This document shows positions 31,741 to 46,700 of a stretch of 64,000 bases of DNA, one piece after another. Position 1 is the stretch's first letter, and each line of letters opens with the position of its first letter. The stretch is from Symsagittifera roscoffensis (taxonomy: Eukaryota > Xenacoelomorpha > Acoela > Convolutidae), in NCBI RefSeq assembly GCF_963678635.1, contig NC_087064.1:40274530-40338529 (forward strand), read 5' to 3'. Below the pieces are notes generated by a model that worked only from the letters and a program-made list of their open reading frames with translations, was not told the origin of the DNA and did not search any database. The translations under genes and the position numbers were made by a program.

Positions 31741-34700
31741 TGAACTTTATGTAGCTTGATCTACGCTTTGAGACATCCTAACCTTTGATCTAAGACTTGA
31801 GTTATCGACTGATTCTTTGATTCGAACCTCTTTGGTCTTAGCTATATCTCGAGCTTCGTCTAGTTCTTCGATTTCTTCTACTGGCTCAAAAACACAGTCG
31901 AGCTAAATCGAGCTCACCACTGGCTTTGATAAGCTTATCGCTTGCTTTTTGTCTCTCTGGCTTCTCGACTATTACGTGAGCTTTATCAAGCCCTTTCCTT
32001 GATCAGAACTCCATGAATTCTTCGCTTCCATTAGAAACTTTCGGTCAGCCTTTACTTGTTCGAATATCTGATTTTTGGATTGTATTTCTTTAGGTTTATG
32101 AAGCTCATTCAATGGTTCTTGCCTCATCTTGTTCATAGCTAGTTCGTGTTCCTGGCTAGTTCATGTTCTTGGCTAGTTCCTGATCTTCATCTGATTTTCG
32201 ACTCACTTCGAGCCTCTGGCCTGTTTTTTCGCGAATTTCATCTGGCTCTTCGCTTCGTTAACCCTGTATCTTGAGTTTTCCCGCGCTTTAGAAAAACATT
32301 TCCTTCCTTTGAACCTTTGCTGGCACAGAGTATTTAGCAATTTACTGAACTTTATGTAGCTTTATCTACGCTTTGAGACATCCTAAGCTTTGATCTAAGA
32401 CTTGAGTTATCGACTGATTCTTTGCTTCGACCCTCTTTGGTCTTGGCTATATCTCGAGCTTCGTCTAATTCTTCGATTTCTTCTACTGGCTCAAGAACAC
32501 TGTCGAGCTAAATCAGGCTCATCGCTGGCTTTGATAAGCATATCGCTTGCTTTGTGCCTCTTTGGGTTCTCGACTATTACTTGAGCTTTATCAAGCTCTT
32601 TGCTTGATCAGACACTCCAGAATTCTGGCCTTTCCGGGTTCTTGACTCATATTGAGTTTTATCTAGCCCATTCTTTGCTTCGAACCTCTTTGGTCTTGGC
32701 TATATCTCGAGCTTCGTCTAGTTCTTCGATTTCTTCTACTGGCTCAAAAACACAGTCGAGCTAAATCGAGCTCACCGCTGGCTTTGATAAGCTTATCGCT
32801 TGCTTTGTGTCTCTCTGGCTTCTCGACTATTACGTGAGCTTTATCAAGCCCTTTGCTTGATCAGAACTCCATGAATTCTTCGCTTCCATTAGAAACTTTC
32901 GGTCAGCCTTTACTTGTTCGAATATCTGATTTTTGGATTGTATTTCTTTAGGTTTATGAAGCTCATTCAATGCTTCTTGCCTCATCTTGTTCATAGCTAG
33001 TTCGTGTTCTTGGCTAGTTCATGTTCTTGGCTAGTTCATGTTCTTGGCTAGTTCCTGATCTTCATCTGGCTTTCGACTCACTTCGAGCCTCTGGCCTGTT
33101 TTTTCGCGAAATTCATCTAGCTCTTCGCCTCGTTAACCCTGTATCTTGAGTTTTCCCGCGCTTTAGAAAAACATTTCCTTCCTTTGAACCTTTGCTGGCA
33201 CAGAGTATTTAGCAATTTACTGAACTTTATGTAGCTTTTTCTACGCTTTGAGACATCCTAAGCTTTGATCTAAGACTTGAGTTATCGACTGATTCTTTGC
33301 TTCGACCCTCTTTGGTCTTGGCTATATCTCGAGCTTCGTCTAATTCTTCGATTTCTTCTACTGGCTCAAAAACACAGTCGAGCTAAATCGAGCTCACCGC
33401 TGGCTTTGATAAGCTTATCGCTTGCTTTGTGTCTCTCTGGCTTCTCGACTATTACGTGAGCTTTATCAAGCCCCTTGCTTGATCAGAACTCCATGAATTC
33501 TTCGCTTCCATTAGAAACTTTCGCTCAGCCTTTACTTGTTCGAATATCTGATTTTTGGATTGTATTTCTTTAGGTTTATGAAGCTCATTCAATGTGTCTT
33601 GCCTCATCTTGTTCATAGCTAGTTCGTTTTCTTGGCTAGTTCATGTTCTTGGCTAGTTCCTGATCTTCATCTGGTTTTCGACTCACCTCGAGTCTCTGGC
33701 CTGTTTTTTCGCGAATTTCATCTGGCTCTTCGCTTCGTTAACCCTGTATCTTGAGTTTTCCCGCGCTTTAGAAAAACATTTCCTTCCTTTGAACCTTTGC
33801 TGGCACAGAGTATTTAGCAATTTACTGAACTTTATGTAGCTTGATCTACGCTTTGAGACATCCTAAGCTTTGATCTAAGACTTGAGTTATCGACTGATTC
33901 TTTGCTTCGAACCTCTTTGGTCTTGGCTTTATCTCGAGCTTCGTCTAGTTTTTCGATTTCTTCTACTGGCTCAAAAACACAGTCGAGCTAAATCGAGCTC
34001 ACCGCTGGCTTTGATAAGCTTATCGCTTGCTTTGTGTCTCTCTGGCTTCTCGACTAATACGTGAGCTTTATCAAGCCCTTTGCTTGATCAGAACTCCATG
34101 AATTCTTCGCTTCCATTAGAAACTTTCGCTCAGCCTTTACTTGTTCGAATATCTGATTTTTGGATTGTATTTCTTTAGGTTTATGAAGCTCATTCAATGC
34201 TTCTTGCCACATCTTGTTCATAGCTAGTTCGTGTTCTTGGCTAGTTCCTGATCTTCATCTGATTTTCGACTCACTTCGAGCCTCTGGCCTGTTTTTTCGC
34301 GAATTTCATCTGGCTCTTCGCTTCGTTAACCCTGTATCTTGAGTTTTCCCGCGCTTTAGAAAAACATTTCCTTCCTTTGAACCTTTGCTGGCACAGAGTA
34401 TTTAGCAATTTACTGAACTTTATGTAGCTTTATCTACGCTTTGAGACATCCTAAGATTTGATCTAAGACTTGAGTTATCGACTGATTCTTTGCTTCGACC
34501 CTCTTTGGTCTTGGCTATATCTCGAGCTTCGTCTAATTCTTCGATTTCTTCTACTGGCTCAAGAACACTGTCGAGCTAAATCAGGCTCATCGCTGGCTTT
34601 GATAAGCATATCGCTTGCTTTGTGCCTCTTTGGGTTCTCGACTATTTTTTGAGCTTTATCAAGCTCTTTGCTTGATCAGACACTCCAGAATTCTGGCCTT

Positions 34701-37700
34701 TCCGGGTTCTTGACTCATATTGAGTTTTATCTAGCCCATTCATTGCTTCGAACCTCTTTGGTCTTGGCTATATCTCGAGCTTCGTCTAGTTCTTCGATTT
34801 CTTCTACTGGCTCAAAAACACAGTCGAGCTAAATCGAGCTCACCGCTGGCTTTGATAAGCTTATCGCTTGCTTTGTGTCTCTCTGGCTTCTCGACTATTA
34901 CGTGAGCTTTATCAAGCCCTTTGCTTGATCAGAACTCCATGAATTCTTCGCTTCCATTAGAAACTTTCGGTCAGCCTTTACTTGTTCGAATATCTGATTT
35001 TTGGATTGTATTTCTTTAGGTTTATGAAGCTCATTCAATGCTTCTTGCCTCATCTTGTTCATAGTTAGTTCGTGTTCTTGGCTAGTTCATGTTCTTGGCT
35101 AGTTCATGTTCTTGGCTAGTTCCTGATCTTCATCTGGTTTTCGACTCACTTCGAGCCTCTGGCCTGTTTTTTCGCGAAATTCATCTAGCTCTTCGCCTCG
35201 TTAACCCTGTATCTTGAGTTTTCCCGCGCTTTAGAAAAACATTTCCTTCCTTTGAACCTTTGCTGGCACAGAGTATTTAGCAATTTACTGAACTTTATGT
35301 AGCTTTATCTACGCTTTGAGACATCCTAAGCTTTGATCTAAGACTTGAGCTATCGACTGATTCTTTGCTTCGACCCTCTTTGGTCTTGGCTATATCTCGA
35401 GCTTCGTCTAATTCTTCGATTTCTTCTACTGGCTCAAAAACACAGTCGAGCTAAATCGAGCTCACCGCTGGCTTTGATAAGCTTATCGCTTGCTTTGTGT
35501 CTCTCTGGCTTCTCGACTATTACGTGAGCTTTATCAAGCCCTTTGCTTGATCAGAACTCCATGAATTCTTCGCTTCCATTAGAAACTTTCGCTCAGCCTT
35601 TACTTGTTCGAATATCTGATTTTTGGATTGTATTTCTTTAGGTTTATGAAGCTCATTCAATGTGTCTTGCCTCATCTTGTTCATAGCTAGTTCGTTTTCT
35701 TGGCTAGTTCATGTTCTTGGCTAGTTCCTGATCTTCATCTGGTTTTCGACTCACCTCGAGTCTCTGGCCTGTTTTTTCGCGAATTTCATCTGGCTCTTCG
35801 CTTCGTTAACCCTGTATCTTGAGTTTTCCCGCGCTTTAGAAAAACATTTCCTTCCTTTGAACCTTTGCTGGTACAGAGTATTTAGCAATTTACTGAACTT
35901 TATGTAGCTTGATCTACGCTTTGAGACATCCTAAGCTTTGATCTAAGACTTGAGTTATCGACTGATTCTTTGCTTCGAACCTCTTTGGTCTTGGCTTTAT
36001 CTCGAGCTTCGTCTAGTTCTTCGATTTCTTCTACTGGCTCAAAAACACAGTCGAGCTAAATCGAGCTCACCGCTGGCTTTGATAAGCTTATCGCTTGCTT
36101 TGTGTCTCTCTGGCTTCTCGACTAATACGTGAGCTTTATCAAGCCCTTTGCTTGATCAGAACTCCATGAATTCTTCGCTTCCATTAGAAACTTTCGCTCA
36201 GCCTTTACTTGTTCGAATATCTGATTTTTGGATTGTATTTCTTTAGGTTTATGAAGCTCATTCAATGCTTCTTGCCACATCTTGTTCATAGCTAGTTCGT
36301 GTTCTTGGCTAGTTCATGTTCTTGGCTAGTTCCTGATCTTCATCTGGTTTTCGACTCACTTCGAGCCTCTGGCCTGTTTTTTCGCGAATTTCATCTGGCT
36401 CTTCGCCTCGTTAACCCTGTACCTTGAGTTTTACCGCGCTTTAGAAAAACATTTCCTTCCTTTGAACCTTTGCTGGCACAGAGTATTTAGCAATTTACTG
36501 AACTTTATGTAGCTTTATCTACGCTTTGAGACATCCTAAGCTTTGATCTAAGACTTGAGTTATCGACTGATTCTTTGCTTCGACCCTCTTTGGTCTTGGC
36601 TATATCTCGAGCTTCGTCTAATTCTTCGATTTCTTCTACTGGCTCAAAAACACAGTCGAGCTAAATCGAGCTCACCGCTGGCTTTGATAAGCTTATCGCT
36701 TGCTTTGTGTCTCTCTGGCTTCTCGACTATTACGTGAGCTTTATCAAGCCCTTTGCTTGATCAAAACTCCATGAATTCTTCGCTTCCATTAGAAACTTTC
36801 GCTCAGCCTTTACTTGTTCGAATATCTGATTTTTGGATTGTATTTCTTTAGGTTTATGAAGCTCATTCAAAGTGTCTTGCCTCATCTTGTTCATAGCTAG
36901 TTCGTTTTCTTGGCTAGTTCATGTTCTTGGCTAGTTCCTGATCTTCATCTGGTTTTCGACTCACCTCGAGTCTCTGGCCTGTTTTTTCGCGAATTTCATC
37001 TGGCTCTTCGCTTCGTTAACCCTGTGTCTTGAGTTTTCCCGCGCTTTAGAAAAACATTTCCTTCCTTTGAACCTTTGCTGGCACAGAGTATTTAGCAATT
37101 TACTGAACTTTATGTAGCTTGATCTACGCTTTGAGACATCCTAAGCTTTGATCTAAGACTTGAGTTATCGACTGATTCTTTGCTTCGAACCTCTTTGGTC
37201 TTGGCTTTATCTCGAGCTTCGTCTAGTTCTTCGATTTCTTCTACTGGCTCAAAAACACAGTCGAGCTAAATCGAGCTCACCGCTGGCTTTGATAAGCTTA
37301 TCGCTTGCTTTGTGTCTCTCTGGCTTCTTGACTAATACGTGAGCTATATCAAGCCCTTTGCTTGATCAGAACTCCATGAACTCTTCGCTTCCATTAGAAA
37401 CTTTCGCTCAGCCTTTACTTGTTCGAATATCTGATTTTTGGATTGTATTTCTTTAGGTTTATGAAGCTCATTCAATGCTTCTTGCCTCATCTTGTTCATA
37501 GCTAGTTCGTGTTCTTGGCTAGTTCATGTTCTTGGCTAGTTCCTGATCTTCATCTGGTTTTCGACTCACTTCGAGCCTCTGGCCTGTTTTTTCGCGAATT
37601 TCATCTGGCTCTTCGCCTCGTTAACCCTGTATCTTGAGTTTTCCCGCGCTTTAGAAAAACATTTCCTTCCTTTGAACCTTTGCTGGCACAGAGTATTTAG

Positions 37701-40700
37701 CAATTTACTGAACTTTATGTAGCTTTATCTACGCTTTAAGACATCCTAAGCTTTGATCTAAGACTTGAGTTATCGACTGATTCTTTGCTTCGAACCTCTT
37801 TGGTCTTGGCTTTATCTCGAGCTTCGTCTAGTTTTTCGATTTCTTCTACTGGCTCAAAAACACAGTCGAGCTAAATCGAGCTCACCGCTGGCTTTGATAA
37901 GCTTATCGCTTGCTTTGTGTCTCTCTGGCTTCTCGACTATTACGTGAGCTTTATCAAGCCCTTTGCTTGATCAGAACTCCATGAATTCTTCGCTTCCATT
38001 AGAAACTTTCGCTCAGCCTTTACTTGTTCGAATATCTGATTTTTGGATTGTATTTCTTTAGGTTTATGAAGCTCATTCAAAGTGTCTTGCCTCATCTTGT
38101 TCATAGCTAGTTCGTTTTCTTGGCTAGTTCATGTTCTTGGCTAGTTCCTGATCTTCATCTGGTTTTCGACTCACCTCGAGTCTCTGGCCTGTTTTTTCGC
38201 GAATTTCATCTGGCTCTTCGCTTCGTTAACCCTGTATCTTGAGTTTTCCCGCGCTTTAGAAAAACATTTCCTTCCTTTGAACCTTTGCTGGCACAGAGTA
38301 TTTAGCAATTTACTGAACTTTATGTAGCTTGATCTACGCTTTGAGACATCCTAAGCTTTGATCTAAGACTTGAGTTATCGACTGATTCTTTGCTTCGAAC
38401 CTCTTTGGTCTTGGCTTTATCTCGAGCTTCGTCTAGTTCTTCGATTTCTTCTACTGGCTCAAAAACACAGTCGAGCTAAATCGAGCTCACCGCTGGCTTT
38501 GATAAGCTTATCGCTTGCTTTGTGTCTCTCTGGCTTCTCGACTAATACGTGAGCTTTATCAAGCCCTTTGCTTGATCAGAACTCCATGAATTCTTCGCTT
38601 CCATTAGAAACTTTCGCTCACCTTTTACTTGTTCGAATATCTGATTTTTGGATTGTATTTCTTTAGGTTTATGAAGCTCATTCAATGCTTCTTGCCTCAT
38701 CTTGTTCATAGCTAGTTCGTGTTCTTGGCTAGTTCATATTCTTGGCTAGTTCCTGATCTTCATCTGGTTTTCGACTCACTTCGAGCCTCTGGCCTGTTTT
38801 TTCGCGAATTTCATCCGGCTCTTCGCTTCGCTAACCCCGTATCTTGAGTTTTCCCGCGCTTAAGAAAAACATTTCCTTCCTTTGAACCTTTGCTGGCACA
38901 GAGTATTTAGCAATTTACTGAACTTTATGTAGCTTGATCTACGCTTTGAGACATCCTAAGCTTTGATCTAAGACTTGAGTTATCGACTGATTCTTTGCTT
39001 CGAACCTCTTTGGTCTTGGCTTTATCTCGAGCTTCGTCTAGTTCTTCGATTTCTTCTACTGGCTCAAAAACACAGTCGAGCTAAATCGAGCTCACCGCTG
39101 GCTTTGATAAGCTTATCGCTTGCTTTGTGTCTCTCTGGCTTCTTGACTAATACGTGAGCTATATCAAGCCCTTTGCTTGATCAGAACTCCATGAACTCTT
39201 CGCTTCCATTAGAAACTTTCGCTCAGCCTTTACTTGTTCGAATATCTGATTTTTGGATTGTATTTCTTTAGGTTTATGAAGCTCATTCAATGCTTCTTGC
39301 CTCATCTTGTTCATAGCTAGTTCGTGTTCTTGGCTAGTTCATGTTCTTGGCTAGTTCCTGATCTTCATCTGGTTTTCGACTCACTTCGAGCCTCTGGCCT
39401 GTTTTTTCGCGAATTTCATCTGGCTCTTCGCCTCGTTAACCCTGTATCTTGAGTTTTCCCGCGCTTTAGAAAAACATTTCCTTCCTTTGAACCTTTGCTG
39501 GCACAGAGTATTTAGCAATTTACTGAACTTTATGTAGCTTTATCTACGCTTTAAGACATCCTAAGCTTTGATCTAAGACTTGAGTTATCGACTGATTCTT
39601 TGCTTCGAACCTCTTTGGTCTTGGCTTTATCTCGAGCTTCGTCTAGTTTTTCGATTTCTTCTACTGGCTCAAAAACACAGTCGAGCTAAATCGAGCTCAC
39701 CGCTGGCTTTGATAAGCTTATCGCTTGCTTTGTGTCTCTCTGGCTTCTCGACTATTACGTGAGCTTTATCAAGCCCTTTGCTTGATCAGAACTCCATGAA
39801 TTCTTCGCTTCCATTAGAAACTTTCGCTCAGCCTTTACTTGTTCGAATATCTGATTTTTGGATTGTATTTCTTTAGGTTTATGAAGCTCATTCAAAGTGT
39901 CTTGCCTCATCTTGTTCATAGCTAGTTCGTTTTCTTGGCTAGTTCATGTTCTTGGCTAGTTCCTGATCTACAGAGTATTTAGCAATTTACTGAACTTTAT
40001 GTAGCTTGATCTACGCTTTGAGACATCCTAAGCTTTGATCTAAGACTTGAGTTATCGACTGATTCTTTGCTTCGAACCTCTTTGATCTTGGCTATATCTC
40101 GAGCTTTGTCTAGTTCTTCGATTTCTTCTACTGGCTCAAAAACACAGTCGAGCTAAATCGAGCTCACCGCTGGCTTTGATAAGCTTATCGCTTGCTTTGT
40201 GTCTCTCTGGCTTGCTTTATGCTTGCTTATCGCTTGCTTTATGTAGCTTTATCTACGCTTTAAGACATCCTAAGCTTTGATCTAAGACTTGAGTTATCGA
40301 CTGATTCTTTGCTTCGAACCTCTTTGGTCTTGGCTTTATCTCGAGCTTCGTCTAGTTTTTCGATTTCTTCTACTGGCTCAAAAACACAGTCGAGCTAAAT
40401 CGAGCTCACCGCTGGCTTTGATAAGCTTATCGCTTGCTTTGTGTCTCTCTGGCTTCTCGACTATTACGTGAGCTTTATCAAGCCCTTTGCTTGATCAGAA
40501 CTCCATGAATTCTTCGCTTCCATTAGAAACTTTCGCTCAGCCTTTACTTGTTCGAATATCTGATTTTTGGATTGTATTTCTTTAGGTTTATGAAGCTCAT
40601 TCAAAGTGTCTTGCCTCATCTTGTTCATAGCTAGTTCGTTTTCTTGGCTAGTTCATGTTCTTGGCTAGTTCCTGATCTACAGAGTATTTAGCAATTTACT

Positions 40701-43700
40701 GAACTTTATGTAGCTTGATCTACGCTTTGAGACATCCTAAGCTTTGATCTAAGACTTGAGTTATCGACTGATTCTTTGCTTCGAACCTCTTTGATCTTGG
40801 CTATATCTCGAGCTTTGTCTAGTTCTTCGATTTCTTCTACTGGCTCAAAAACACAGTCGAGCTAAATCGAGCTCACCGCTGGCTTTGATAAGCTTATCGC
40901 TTGCTTTGTGTCTCTCTGGCTTCTCGACTATTACGTGAGCTTTATCAAGCCCTTTGCTTGATCAGAACTCCATGAATTCTTCGCTTCCATTAGAAACTTT
41001 CGCTCAGCCTTTACTTGTTCGAATATCTGATTTTTGGATTGTATTTCTTTAGGTTTATGAAGCTCATTCAATGCTTCTTGCCTCATCTTGTTCATAGCTA
41101 GTTCGTGTTCTTGGCTAGTTCATGTTCTTGGCTAGTTCCTGATCTTCATCTGGTTTTCGACTCACTTCGAGCCTCTGGCCTGTTTTTTCGCGAATTTCAT
41201 CTGGCTCTTCGCTTCGTTAACCCTGTATCTTGAGATTTCCCGCGCTTTAGAAAAACATTTCCTTCCTTTGAACCTTTGCTGGCACAGAGTATTTAGCAAT
41301 TTTCTGAACTTTAAGTAGCTTGATCTACGCTTTGAGACATCCTAAGCTTTGATCTAAGACTTGAGTTATCGACTGATTCTTTGCTTCGAACCTCTTTGGT
41401 CTTGGCTATATCTCGAGCTTCGTCTAGTTCTTCGATTTCTTCTACTGGCTCAAAAACACAGTCGAGCTAAATCGAGCTCACCGCTGGCTTCGAAAAGCTT
41501 ATCGCTTGCTTTGTGTCTCTCTGGCTTATCGACTATTACGTGAGCTTTATCAAGCCCTTTGCTTGATCAGAACTCCGTGAATTCTTCGCTTCCATTAGAA
41601 ACTTTCGCTCAGCCTTTACTTGTTCGAATATCTGATTTTTGGATTGTATTTCTTTAGGTTTATGAAGCTCATTCAATGCTTCTTGCCTCATTTTGTTCAT
41701 AGCTAGTTCGTGTTCTTGGCTAGTTCATGTTCTTGGCTAGTTCCTGATCTTCATCTGGTTTTCGACTCACTTCGAGCCTCTGGCCTGTTTTTTCGCGAAT
41801 TTCATCTGGCTCTTCGCCTCGTTAACCCTGTATCTTGAGTTTTCCCGCGCTTTAGAAAAACATTTCATTCCTTTGAACCTTTGCTGGCACAGAGTATTTA
41901 GCAATTTACTGAACTTTATGTAGCTTTATCTACGCTTTAAGACATCCTAAGCTTTGATCTAAGACTTGAGTTATCGACTGATTCTTTGCTTCGAACCTCT
42001 TTGGTCTTGGCTTTATCTCGAGCTTCGTCTAGTTCTTCGATTTCTTCTACTGGCTCAAAAACACAGTCGAGCTAAATCGAGCTCACCGCTGGCTTTGATA
42101 AGCTTATCGCTTGCTTTGTGTCTCTCTGGCTTCTTGACTAATACGTGAGCTATATCAAGCCCTTTGCTTGATCAGAACTCCATGAACTCTTCGCTTCCAT
42201 TAGAAACTTTCGCTCAGCCTTTACTTGTTCGAATATCTGATTTTTGGATTGTATTTCTTTAGGTTTATGAAGCTCATTCAATGCTTCTTGCCTCATCTTG
42301 TTCATAGCTAGTTCGTGTTCTTGGCTAGTTCATGTTCTTGGCTAGTTCCTGATCTTCATCTGGTTTTCGACTCACTTCGAGCCTCTGGCCTGTTTTTTCG
42401 CGAATTTCATCTGGCTCTTCGCCTCGTTAACCCTGTATCTTGAGTTTTCCCGCGCTTTAGAAAAACATTTCCTTCCTTTGAACCTTTGCTGGCACAGAGT
42501 ATTTAGCAATTTACTGAACTTTATGTAGCTTTATCTACGCTTTAAGACATCCTAAGCTTTGATCTAAGACTTGAGTTATCGACTGATTCTTTGCTTCGAA
42601 CCTCTTTGGTCTTGGCTTTATCTCGAGCTTCGTCTAGTTTTTCGATTTCTTCTACTGGCTCAAAAACACAGTCGAGCTAAATCGAGCTCACCGCTGGCTT
42701 TGATAAGCTTATCGCTTGCTTTGTGTCTCTCTGGCTTCTCGACTATTACGTGAGCTTTATCAAGCCCTTTGCTTGATCAGAACTCCATGAATTCTTCGCT
42801 TCCATTAGAAACTTTCGCTCAGCCTTTACTTGTTCGAATATCTGATTTTTGGATTGTATTTCTTTAGGTTTATGAAGCTCATTCAAAGTGTCTTGCCTCA
42901 TCTTGTTCATAGCTAGTTCGTTTTCTTGGCTAGTTCATGTTCTTGGCTAGTTCCTGATCTTCATCTGGTTTTCGACTCACCTCGAGTCTCTGGCCTGTTT
43001 TTTCGCGAATTTCATCTGGCTCTTCGCTTCGTTAACCCTGTATCTTGAGTTTTCCCGCGCTTTAGAAAAACATTTCCTTCCTTTGAACCTTTGCTGGCAC
43101 AGAGTATTTAGCAATTTACTGAACTTTATGTAGCTTGATCTACGCTTTGAGACATCCTAAGCTTTGATCTAAGACTTGAGTTATCGACTGATTCTTTGCT
43201 TCGAACCTCTTTGGTCTTGGCTTTATCTCGAGCTTCGTCTAGTTCTTCGATTTCTTCTACTGGCTCAAAAACACAGTCGAGCTAAATCGAGCTCACCGCT
43301 GGCTTTGATAAGCTTATCGCTTGCTTTGTGTCTCTCTGGCTTCTCGACTAATACGTGAGCTTTATCAAGCCCTTTGCTTGATCAGAACTCCATGAATTCT
43401 TCGCTTCCATTAGAAACTTTCGCTCACCTTTTACTTGTTCGAATATCTGATTTTTGGATTGTATTTCTTTAGGTTTATGAAGCTCATTCAATGCTTCTTG
43501 CCTCATCTTGTTCATAGCTAGTTCGTGTTCTTGGCTAGTTCATGTTCTTGGCTAGTTCCTGATCTTCATCTGGTTTTCGACTCACTTCGAGCCTCTGGCC
43601 TGTTTTTTCGCGAATTTCATCCGGCTCTTCGCTTCGCTAACCCTGTATCTTGAGTTTTCCCGCGCTTAAGAAAAACATTTCCTTCCTTTGAACCTTTGCT

Positions 43701-46700
43701 GGCACAGAGTATTTAGCAATTTACTGAACTTTATGTAGCTTGATCTACGCTTTGAGACATCCTAAGCTTTGATCTAAGACTTGAGTTATCGACTGATTCT
43801 TTGCTTCGAACCTCTTTGATCTTGGCTATATCTCGAGCTTCGTCTAGTTCTTCGATTTCTTCTACTGGCTCAAAAACACAGTCGAGCTAAATCGAGCTCA
43901 CCGCTGGCTTTGATAAGCTTATCGCTTGCTTTGTGTCTCTCTGGCTTCTCGACTATTACGTGAGCTTTATCAAGCCCTTTGCTTGATCAGAACTCCATGA
44001 ATTCTTCGCTTCCATTAGAAACTTTCGCTCAGCCTTTACTTGTTCGAATATCTGATTTTTGGATTGTATTTCTTTAGGTTTATGAAGCTCATTCAATGCT
44101 TCTTGCCTCATCTTGTTCATAGCTAGTTCGTGTTCTTGGCTAGTTCATGTTCTTGGCTAGTTCCTGATCTTCATCTGGTTTTCGACTCACTTCGAGCCTC
44201 TGGCCTGTTTTTTCGCGAATTTCATCTGGCTCTTCGCTTCGTTAACCCTGTATCTTGAGATTTCCCGCGCTTTAGAAAAACATTTCCTTCCTTTGAACCT
44301 TTGCTGGCACAGAGTATTTAGCAATTTTCTGAACTTTAAGTAGCTTGATCTACGCTTTGAGACATCCTAAGCTTTGATCTAAGACTTGAGTTATCGACTG
44401 ATTCTTTGCTTCGAACCTCTTTGGTCTTGGATATATCTCGAGCTTCGTCTAGTTCTTCGATTTCTTCTACTGGCTCAAAAACACAGTCGAGCTAAATCGA
44501 GCTCACCGCTGGCTTCGAAAAGCTTATCGCTTGCTTTGTGTCTCTCTGGCTTCTCGACTATTACGTGAGCTTTATCAAGCCCTTTGCTTGATCAGAACTC
44601 CGTGAATTCTTCGCTTCCATTAGAAACTTTCGCTCAGCCTTTACTTGTTCGAATATCTGATTTTTGGATTGTATTTCTTTAGGTTTATGAAGCTCATTCA
44701 ATGCTTCTTGCCTCATTTTGTTCATAGCTAGTTCGTGTTCTTGGCTAGTTCATGTTCTTGGCTAGTTCCTGATCTTCATCTGGTTTTCGACTCACTTCGA
44801 GCCTCTGGCCTGTTTTTTCGCGAATTTCATCTGGCTCTTCCCTTCGTTAACCCTGTATCTTGAGTTTTCCCGCGCTTTAGAAAAACGTTTCCTTCCTTTG
44901 AACCTTTGCTGGCACAGAGTATTTAGCAATTTACTGAACTTTATGTAGCTTTATCTACGCTTTGAGACATCCTAAGCTTTGATCTAAGACTTGAGTTATC
45001 GACTGATTCTTTGCTTCGACCCTCTTTGGTTTTGGCTATATCTCGAGCTTCGTCTAATTCTTCGGTTTCTTCTACTGGCTCAAAAACACAGTCGAGCTAA
45101 ATCGAGCTCACCGCTGGCTTTGATAAGCTTATCGCTTGCTTTGTGTCTCTCTGGCTTCTCGACTATTACGTGAGCTTTATCAAGCCCTTTGCTTGATCAG
45201 AACTCCGTGAATTCTTCGCTTCCATTAGAAACTTTCGCTCAGCCTTTACTTGTTCGAATGTCTGATTTTTGGATTGTATTTCTTTAGGTTTATGAAGCTC
45301 ATTCAATGCTTCTTGCCGCATTTTGTTCATAGCTAGTTCGTGTTCTTGGCTGGTTCATGTTCTTGGTTAGTTCCTGATCTTCATCTGGTTTTCGACTCAC
45401 TTCGAGCCACTGGCCTGTTTTTTTGCGAATTTCATCTGGCTCTTCGCTTCGTTAACCCTGTATCTTGAGTTTTCCCGCGCTTTAGAAAAACATTTCCTTC
45501 CTTTGAACCTTTGCTGGCACAGAGTATTTAGCAATTTACTGAACTTTATGTAGCTTTATCTACGCTTTGAGACATCCTAAGCTTTGATCTAAGACTTGAG
45601 TTATCGACTGATTCTTTGCTTCGACCCTCTTTGGTCTTGGCTATATCTCGAGCTTCGTCTAATTCTTCGATTTCTTATACTGGCTCAAAAACACAGTCGA
45701 GCTAAATCGAGCTCACCGCTGGCTTTGATAAGCTTATCGCTTGCTTTGTGTCTCTCTGGCTTCTCGACTATTACGTGAGCTTTATCAAGCCCTTTGCTTG
45801 ATCAAAACTCCATGAATTCTTCGCTTCCATTAGAAACTTTCGCTCAGCCTTTACTTGTTCGAATATCTGATTTTTGGATTGTATTTCTTTAGGTTTATGA
45901 AGCTCATTCAATGCGTCTTGCCTCATCTTGTTCATAGCTAGTTCGTGTTCTTGGGTAGTTCATATTCTTGGCTAGTTCCTGATCTTCATCTGATTTTCGA
46001 CTCACCTCGAGTCTCTGGCCTGTTTTTTCGCGAATTTCATCTGGCTCTTCGCTTCGTTAACCCTGTATCTTGAGTTTTCCCGCGCTTTAGAAAAACAATT
46101 CCTTCCTTTGAACCTTTGCTGGCAAAGAGTATTTAGCAATTTACTGAACTTTATGTAGCTTGATCTACGCTTTGAGACATCCTAAGCTTTGATCTAAGAC
46201 TTGAGTTATCGACTGATTCTTTGCTTCGAACCTCTTTGGTCTTGGCTATATCTCGAGCTTCGTCTAGTTCTTCGATTTCTTCTACTGGCTCAAAAACACA
46301 GTCGAGCTAAATCGAGCTCACCGCTGGCTTTGATAAGCTTATCGCTTGCTTTGTGTCTCTCTGGCTTCTCGACTATAACGTGAGCTTTACCAAGCCCTTT
46401 GCTTGATCAGAACTCCGTGAACACTTCGCTTCCATTAGAAACTTTCGCTCAGCCTTTACTTGTTCGAATATCTGATTTTTGGATTGTATTTCTTTAGGTT
46501 TATGAAGCTCATTCAATGCTTCTTGCCTCATTTTGTTCATAGCTAGTTCGTGTTCTTGGCTAGTGCATGTTCTTGGCTAGTTCCTGATCTTCATCTGGTT
46601 TTCGACTCACTTCGAGCCTCTCGCCTGTTTTTTCGCGAATTTCATCTGGCTCTTCGCTTCGTTAACCCTGTATCTTGAGTTTTCCCGCGCTTTAGAAAAA